DNA of 10,617 nucleotides, from positions 55,590-66,206 of the forward strand of contig PBHT01000039.1 in the NCBI GenBank assembly GCA_002720285.1, in the 5' to 3' direction. The notes below the pieces were generated by a model. That model was not told where the DNA came from. It saw only the letters and a program-made list of their open reading frames with translations, and searched no databases. Origin of the DNA: Acidobacteriota bacterium. Its GTDB lineage: Bacteria; Acidobacteriota; Vicinamibacteria; Vicinamibacterales; UBA823. The translations under genes and the position numbers were made by a program. Positions 7,519 to 10,617 of this stretch are shown here, one piece after another (positions within the stretch are counted from its first letter, which is position 1; each line of letters opens with the position of its first letter).

Positions 7519-8721
7519 TTATGCCGACTTGGCACCGGCTGCTGTTGATTCTGATTCAGTCTCCTCCGTATGCACTGTCTCGATCATCGCAACCAAGTCC
7601 TCATCACCAACGGTCTTCTGGGCATCGGCTAGACGGATCATGCGTTGATAGATCTGATCAAGCTCGTACCGGCTAAGTTCGTAGCCGAGTTCCACGCAGC
7701 GATTCTGCACGGCATGCCGTCCCGAATGCTTACCAAGCACGAGTGTAGTCTGCGAAACTCCAACATCCTCAGGCTTCATAATCTCGTAAGTGCGACGATC
7801 CTTTAGCATACCGTCTTGGTGGATACCAGCCTCGTGAGCGAACGCGTTACGTCCAACGATCGCCTTATTGGCCTGTACCGCCTCACCAGTCAACGCTGAG
7901 AGCAATTGACTGGTTTCATAAATGGCCTCCGTGTTGATTCCGGTCGCGAACGGTAGACGGTCCGATCGCACCCGTGTTGCCATTACAATCTCCTCAAGCG
8001 ACGCATTGCCGGCGCGCTCGCCAATCCCATTAATCGTGCATTCAACTTGCCTTACACCTGCCCGTAACGCCGCCAAAGTATTCGCTACGGCGAGCCCAAG
8101 GTCGTCGTGGCAATGCGCACTGAAAACAGCCTTATCGGAGTTCGGAACACGCGTGATAATGGTTGTAAAGAAATCAAAAATTTCATCCGGTGTCGAGTAG
8201 CCAACCGTGTCGGGCAAATTGATTGTTGTCGCACCAGCCGAAATCGTCGCTTCGACGACCTGACAGAGAAAGTCGATGTCCGTGCGCAATGCGTCCTCGG
8301 CTGAAAACTGGACATTGTCGGTGTACTGTCGAGCCAGCTTCACACCATCGACCGCAGCTTCCTGACACTGTTCGCGTGACATGTGAAGCTTGTGCTCAAG
8401 GTGGAGGTCGGAGGTGGCGAGGAACGTGTGAATTCGACTACGGTCAGCACCTTCAACGGCTTCACCGGCACATTCGATATCAGCGCGCCGGGAGCGCGCC
8501 AGACCCGCAATTACTGGTCGCCTGACCTCCTTCGCTACTCGACGCACGGACTCGGCATCGTCCTTCGACGCGATCGGAAAACCAGCCTCAATGATATCGA
8601 CGCCCAACGCGTCAAGCTGCCTGGCCAACCTGAGCTTTTCATCAATTCGCAGAGAGAATCCCGGCGCCTGCTCACCGTCACGCAGCGACGTGTCAAAAAT
8701 CTGCAACCGTTCAGTCGTCAT
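7519..8721 (-). CDS. leuA: 2-isopropylmalate synthase, short form without regulatory domain
   Basis: LeuA condenses acetyl-CoA with 2-oxoisovalerate to 2-isopropylmalate, the committed step to leucine. The protein is 400 residues. The DRE-TIM barrel begins [11 protein letters not shown] (Arg14, metal ligand Asp15), with [14 protein letters not shown] (167-180), the metal ligands His203 and His205 ([10 protein letters not shown]) and Asn239 ([11 protein letters not shown]). The linker subdomain has [20 protein letters not shown] (285-304) and LGKHSGRHA, both LeuA-type. It then ends in a short Glu/Ser/Thr tail, exactly where the leucine-binding dimer domain of LeuA of about 510-520 residues would begin. 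Only 133 bp lie before leuB, so no lost domain is hidden by a frameshift. Homocitrate or citramalate synthase is less likely, given the NKAIVG/HQDG motifs and the leu context. The start is ATG 8721 with GAGGGGG about 9 nt upstream; an in-frame codon at 8835 lies in AT-rich promoter DNA. Confidence 0.95.
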   Translation of the reverse strand: MTTERLQIFDTSLRDGEQAPGFSLRIDEKLRLARQLDALGVDIIEAGFPIASKDDAESVRRVAKEVRRPVIAGLARSRRADIECAGEAVEGADRSRIHTFLATSDLHLEHKLHMSREQCQEAAVDGVKLARQYTDNVQFSAEDALRTDIDFLCQVVEATISAGATTINLPDTVGYSTPDEIFDFFTTIITRVPNSDKAVFSAHCHDDLGLAVANTLAALRAGVRQVECTINGIGERAGNASLEEIVMATRVRSDRLPFATGINTEAIYETSQLLSALTGEAVQANKAIVGRNAFAHEAGIHQDGMLKDRRTYEIMKPEDVGVSQTTLVLGKHSGRHAVQNRCVELGYELSRYELDQIYQRMIRLADAQKTVGDEDLVAMIETVHTEETESESTAAGAKSA

Positions 8722-8770
8722 GAAAGGTAACCCCCTCAAGTGTCCTTGTACGCCCCAAATCGAACCTTCG

Positions 8771-8818
8771 TCAAGATTATAATTATTACTATTTAATAAA
8801 TAAATATTATATATTTGA
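8771..8818. promoter_or_regulatory. AT-rich dyad in the leuA-lysR intergenic region
   Basis: The 112-bp gap between leuA and the divergent regulator gene contains a striking A/T tract in otherwise GC-rich DNA. Two 13-bp arms, 8771-8783 (TCAAGATTATAAT) and 8806-8818 (ATTATATATTTGA), are inverted copies matching at 10 of 13 positions, centred near 8794.5. The left arm contains a perfect TATAAT in both directions. Read toward leuA (8781-8776) it would be a -10 box about 55 nt before the start codon. The DNA 17 bp further upstream reads TTTATT, a poor -35, as is common at activator-dependent promoters. This is a plausible binding site for the LysR-type protein. The site is inferred from symmetry and position only. 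Confidence 0.5.
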
Positions 8819-8833
8819 GCCTGAAATCTGCCC

Positions 8834-9724
8834 ATGAATCTTGCTGAGCTGCAAACGTTTCTAACTGTTGCTTCAGAGCGTAGTTTCTCACGTGCTGCCG
8901 CGAAGCTGCACCGAACCCAGCCGGCTGTCAGTCAGGCAGTAAGGCGCCTCGAGGAGGAACTAGACGAACGACTTTTTGACCGCACCTCGAAAGGCGGGCG
9001 ACTGACCGAGGCAGGGCGTATCCTGCTCGATTATGCACGGCGCCTGACTGAATTACGCGACGAAGCAGAAAACGCGGTCCGCGAGTTACAAGATTTCCGG
9101 CGTGGGCGCGTGACGATCGGCGCTAACGAGGCTGCAGTGCATGTACTGCTACCCATCGTAAGCCACTTCCGTGACGCACATCCGGACGCCCAGGTAGAAG
9201 TACGGCGTATCCCCGCGCGGCAAGTTGCAAACGAGGTGATTAACGGAGCACTGGATTTTGGTGTACTCACGTTTGACCCAGCCGAGCGCGGCTTGAATTC
9301 AGTGGCAATTGGAGCCGACGAACTCGTCTTACTGACCAGCCCAGACCATCCCTTGGCTACCAGGAAAGAAATTTCTATGGAAGAGTTCGGACGACAGACC
9401 GTGATCGCACACAATGATCCGTCACCCGCACGGGAGCGCGTGCTGCGGCTATCCGAGCAGCGTCATGCGCCAATCAACATACAGATGTCATTCCCGAGTC
9501 TCGATGGCATTAAGCGCGCGGTGGAAATGGGGCTTGGTGTCGCCTTACTGCCACGCCGGTGCGCTCTCACAGAAATCTCTCGTCAGCAAGTTGCCGTTGT
9601 CAAAGTTTCACAGCTTCGCCTACCGCGTCAGGTGCGACTAGTCTACCGGCGGTCTGGCGAGTTCTCACGCGCTGCAGCTGCCTTTCTTGATTCCGCGAAG
9701 CAAGCAACACGCAAACTGGATTAA
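8834..9724 (+). CDS. LysR-type transcriptional regulator
   Basis: Typical LysR-family regulator of 296 residues. The winged helix-turn-helix occupies about residues 1-60: [20 protein letters not shown], then [15 protein letters not shown] as the recognition helix region, then [17 protein letters not shown] helical linker (about 62-90) and a periplasmic-binding-protein-like effector domain follow, including [11 protein letters not shown] and, near residues 231-241, [10 protein letters not shown]. It is transcribed away from leuA and probably controls leuA and its own gene, with a leucine-pathway intermediate as a possible co-inducer; the target and effector are inference from position. The ATG at 8834 has no clear Shine-Dalgarno sequence upstream, so expression may be low or the transcript leader short. 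It converges with leuD, with 30 bp between the stops and no visible terminator. Confidence 0.92.
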   Translation: MNLAELQTFLTVASERSFSRAAAKLHRTQPAVSQAVRRLEEELDERLFDRTSKGGRLTEAGRILLDYARRLTELRDEAENAVRELQDFRRGRVTIGANEAAVHVLLPIVSHFRDAHPDAQVEVRRIPARQVANEVINGALDFGVLTFDPAERGLNSVAIGADELVLLTSPDHPLATRKEISMEEFGRQTVIAHNDPSPARERVLRLSEQRHAPINIQMSFPSLDGIKRAVEMGLGVALLPRRCALTEISRQQVAVVKVSQLRLPRQVRLVYRRSGEFSRAAAAFLDSAKQATRKLD

Positions 9725-9754
9725 AACAACGGAAAGGACGGATTTGCAACAGAC

Positions 9755-10375
9755 TCAAAAACCAGTGACGTAAGGTAGCTTCTCCGCAACGGCTCGAACT
9801 TCGCCAAACTGACTAAGTAAAAGACCGGTCGCATCCCAGGTCCCGGATAGAAGCGCTTCGCGCGGGGCAGGCGCCATCGACACTTCAACCGTTTGACCGC
9901 CGGTTTGGATACTTAGAGCGTGGAGGTCGAAAACCATCGGCAGACACGGTTGCTCCTCCACTGAATGCATTAGTCCTTCGATTATCTCGGGCGTCGCTGT
10001 CGCGCACGGAAGTCCTAAAGCCGTTGAATTCGCTAGAAAAATCTCCGAGAACGATTCGCCAACACAAGCCTTGATGCCCCACCGCTTCAGAGCCTGAGGC
10101 GCGTGTTCACGCGAAGAACCACAGCCAAAATTCTCGTTGGTCAACAAAATCGACGCATCCTGATACTGGGCCTGGTCAAAGATATGCAGCGCGCCCGCCT
10201 CGACAAGCGCTTTTCGGTCATCCTCAAATACGTGCGCCTCAAGCCCGTCGAACCGCACCGACCGAAGAAAGCGGGCCGGAATAATCCGGTCAGTGTCGAT
10301 GTCCTGGCCGCGCATCGGAACCGCAGTGCCGGTAATACGCTCAACCTTCGGCACGGCGTGGCTCTGACCCATCAC
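9755..10375 (-). CDS. leuD: 3-isopropylmalate dehydratase small subunit
   Basis: LeuD, the small subunit of isopropylmalate isomerase, works with LeuC to convert 2-isopropylmalate to 3-isopropylmalate. The 206 residues match the usual size. Signatures are [11 protein letters not shown] (27-37) and [16 protein letters not shown] (81-96), the swivel-domain loop that contributes to substrate binding. GTG 10375 and ATG 10372 are adjacent candidate starts. The GTG overlaps the leuC stop as GTGA, with AGAGGG just upstream, so translation is probably coupled to leuC and yields the matched amounts a heterodimer needs. It ends with TGA at 9755-9757, tail to tail with the LysR gene. Confidence 0.96.
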   Translation of the reverse strand: MMGQSHAVPKVERITGTAVPMRGQDIDTDRIIPARFLRSVRFDGLEAHVFEDDRKALVEAGALHIFDQAQYQDASILLTNENFGCGSSREHAPQALKRWGIKACVGESFSEIFLANSTALGLPCATATPEIIEGLMHSVEEQPCLPMVFDLHALSIQTGGQTVEVSMAPAPREALLSGTWDATGLLLSQFGEVRAVAEKLPYVTGF

Positions 10376-10617
10376 GCACCCTCTTTGACTGGCACGAGTG
10401 CACGTACGTCCGTTACCTCACCAGCGATTGCCGCAGCAGCAACCATTGCGGGGCTCATGAGGAGAGTCCGGCCAGTGGGACTTCCTTGGCGACCCTTAAA
10501 GTTACGATTGGACGACGACGCGCACACCTGACGGCCCTCAAGCTTGTCGGGGTTCATCGCTAGGCACATCGAACAACCCGCACCGCGCCATTCGAAGCCA
10601 GCGTCACGGAAAATCTC
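10372..10617 (-). CDS. leuC: 3-isopropylmalate dehydratase large subunit, C-terminal part
   Basis: The frame is open from the right edge of the window to the TGA at 10374-10372, giving the last 81 residues of LeuC. The visible part starts [15 protein letters not shown] and contains [13 protein letters not shown], whose two Cys are the known second and third ligands of the [4Fe-4S] cluster in LeuC. It continues with [20 protein letters not shown] and [16 protein letters not shown], all highly typical. The start and the first cluster Cys lie outside the window. It is the gene immediately before leuD in a leuCD operon. Confidence 0.96.
   Translation of the reverse strand, partial: EIFRDAGFEWRGAGCSMCLAMNPDKLEGRQVCASSSNRNFKGRQGSPTGRTLLMSPAMVAAAAIAGEVTDVRALVPVKEGA

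Noticed and set aside
8722-8775. Leader-peptide attenuator or T-box before leuA
   Set aside because: The roughly 50-nt leader has no short Leu-rich reading frame, no terminator/antiterminator pair and no T-box-like element.
10103-10531. 142-residue open frame opposite leuD and leuC
   Set aside because: It runs across two certain genes on the other strand and has no recognisable domain.

Overview
This is an ordinary chromosomal stretch from a moderately GC-rich bacterium with tight gene packing. It has no mobile element, CRISPR array, phage gene or plasmid feature. The style suggests a Gram-negative heterotroph, most likely Acidobacteriota (Vicinamibacteria-like). The clues are a secreted-protein repertoire rich in Tat/lipoprotein-type enzymes, a YtcJ-type amidohydrolase lipoprotein, an exported TIM-barrel protein, and a first gene resembling an uncharacterised protein type I associate with that phylum. 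This assignment is from memory of families, not a search, and is tentative.

Layout. (1) Positions 1-795 (+): the 3' part of an unrecognised protein gene. (2) 831-2537 (-): an amidohydrolase lipoprotein, divergent from (3) 2668-3759 (+), a mannonate-dehydratase-like TIM-barrel protein with a combined Tat/lipoprotein signal. (4) 3756-4253 (-): a RidA-family protein with an N-terminal export signal, whose stop codon overlaps that of gene 3. (5) 4367-4789 (-) and (6) 4779-6071 (-): a monohaem cytochrome c and a molybdopterin sulfite-oxidase-family enzyme, overlapping and apparently co-translated, best read as a periplasmic sulfite dehydrogenase pair. (7) 6140-6233 (-): tRNA-Ser(GCU). (8) 6306-7385 (-) leuB and (9) 7519-8721 (-) leuA. 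(10) 8834-9724 (+): a LysR-type regulator divergent from leuA across an AT-rich intergenic dyad. (11) 9755-10375 (-) leuD and (12) 10372-10617 (-) the 3' end of leuC, translationally coupled by a GTGA overlap.

How it fits together. The right half encodes leucine biosynthesis from 2-oxoisovalerate: LeuA makes 2-isopropylmalate, LeuCD isomerises it, and LeuB oxidatively decarboxylates it. The LysR gene sits between leuCD and leuAB on the opposite strand and is the natural candidate regulator of leuA. LeuA is short (400 residues) and lacks the C-terminal allosteric domain through which leucine inhibits canonical LeuA. Control may therefore rest more on transcription. The left half is a run of exported enzymes. 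They lie side by side but do not form one operon.

I do not see an obviously novel system. The points most worth a second look are the domain-reduced LeuA with its divergent LysR and dyad, the exported UxuA-like and RidA-like proteins (both families are normally cytoplasmic), and the sulfite dehydrogenase/cytochrome pair.
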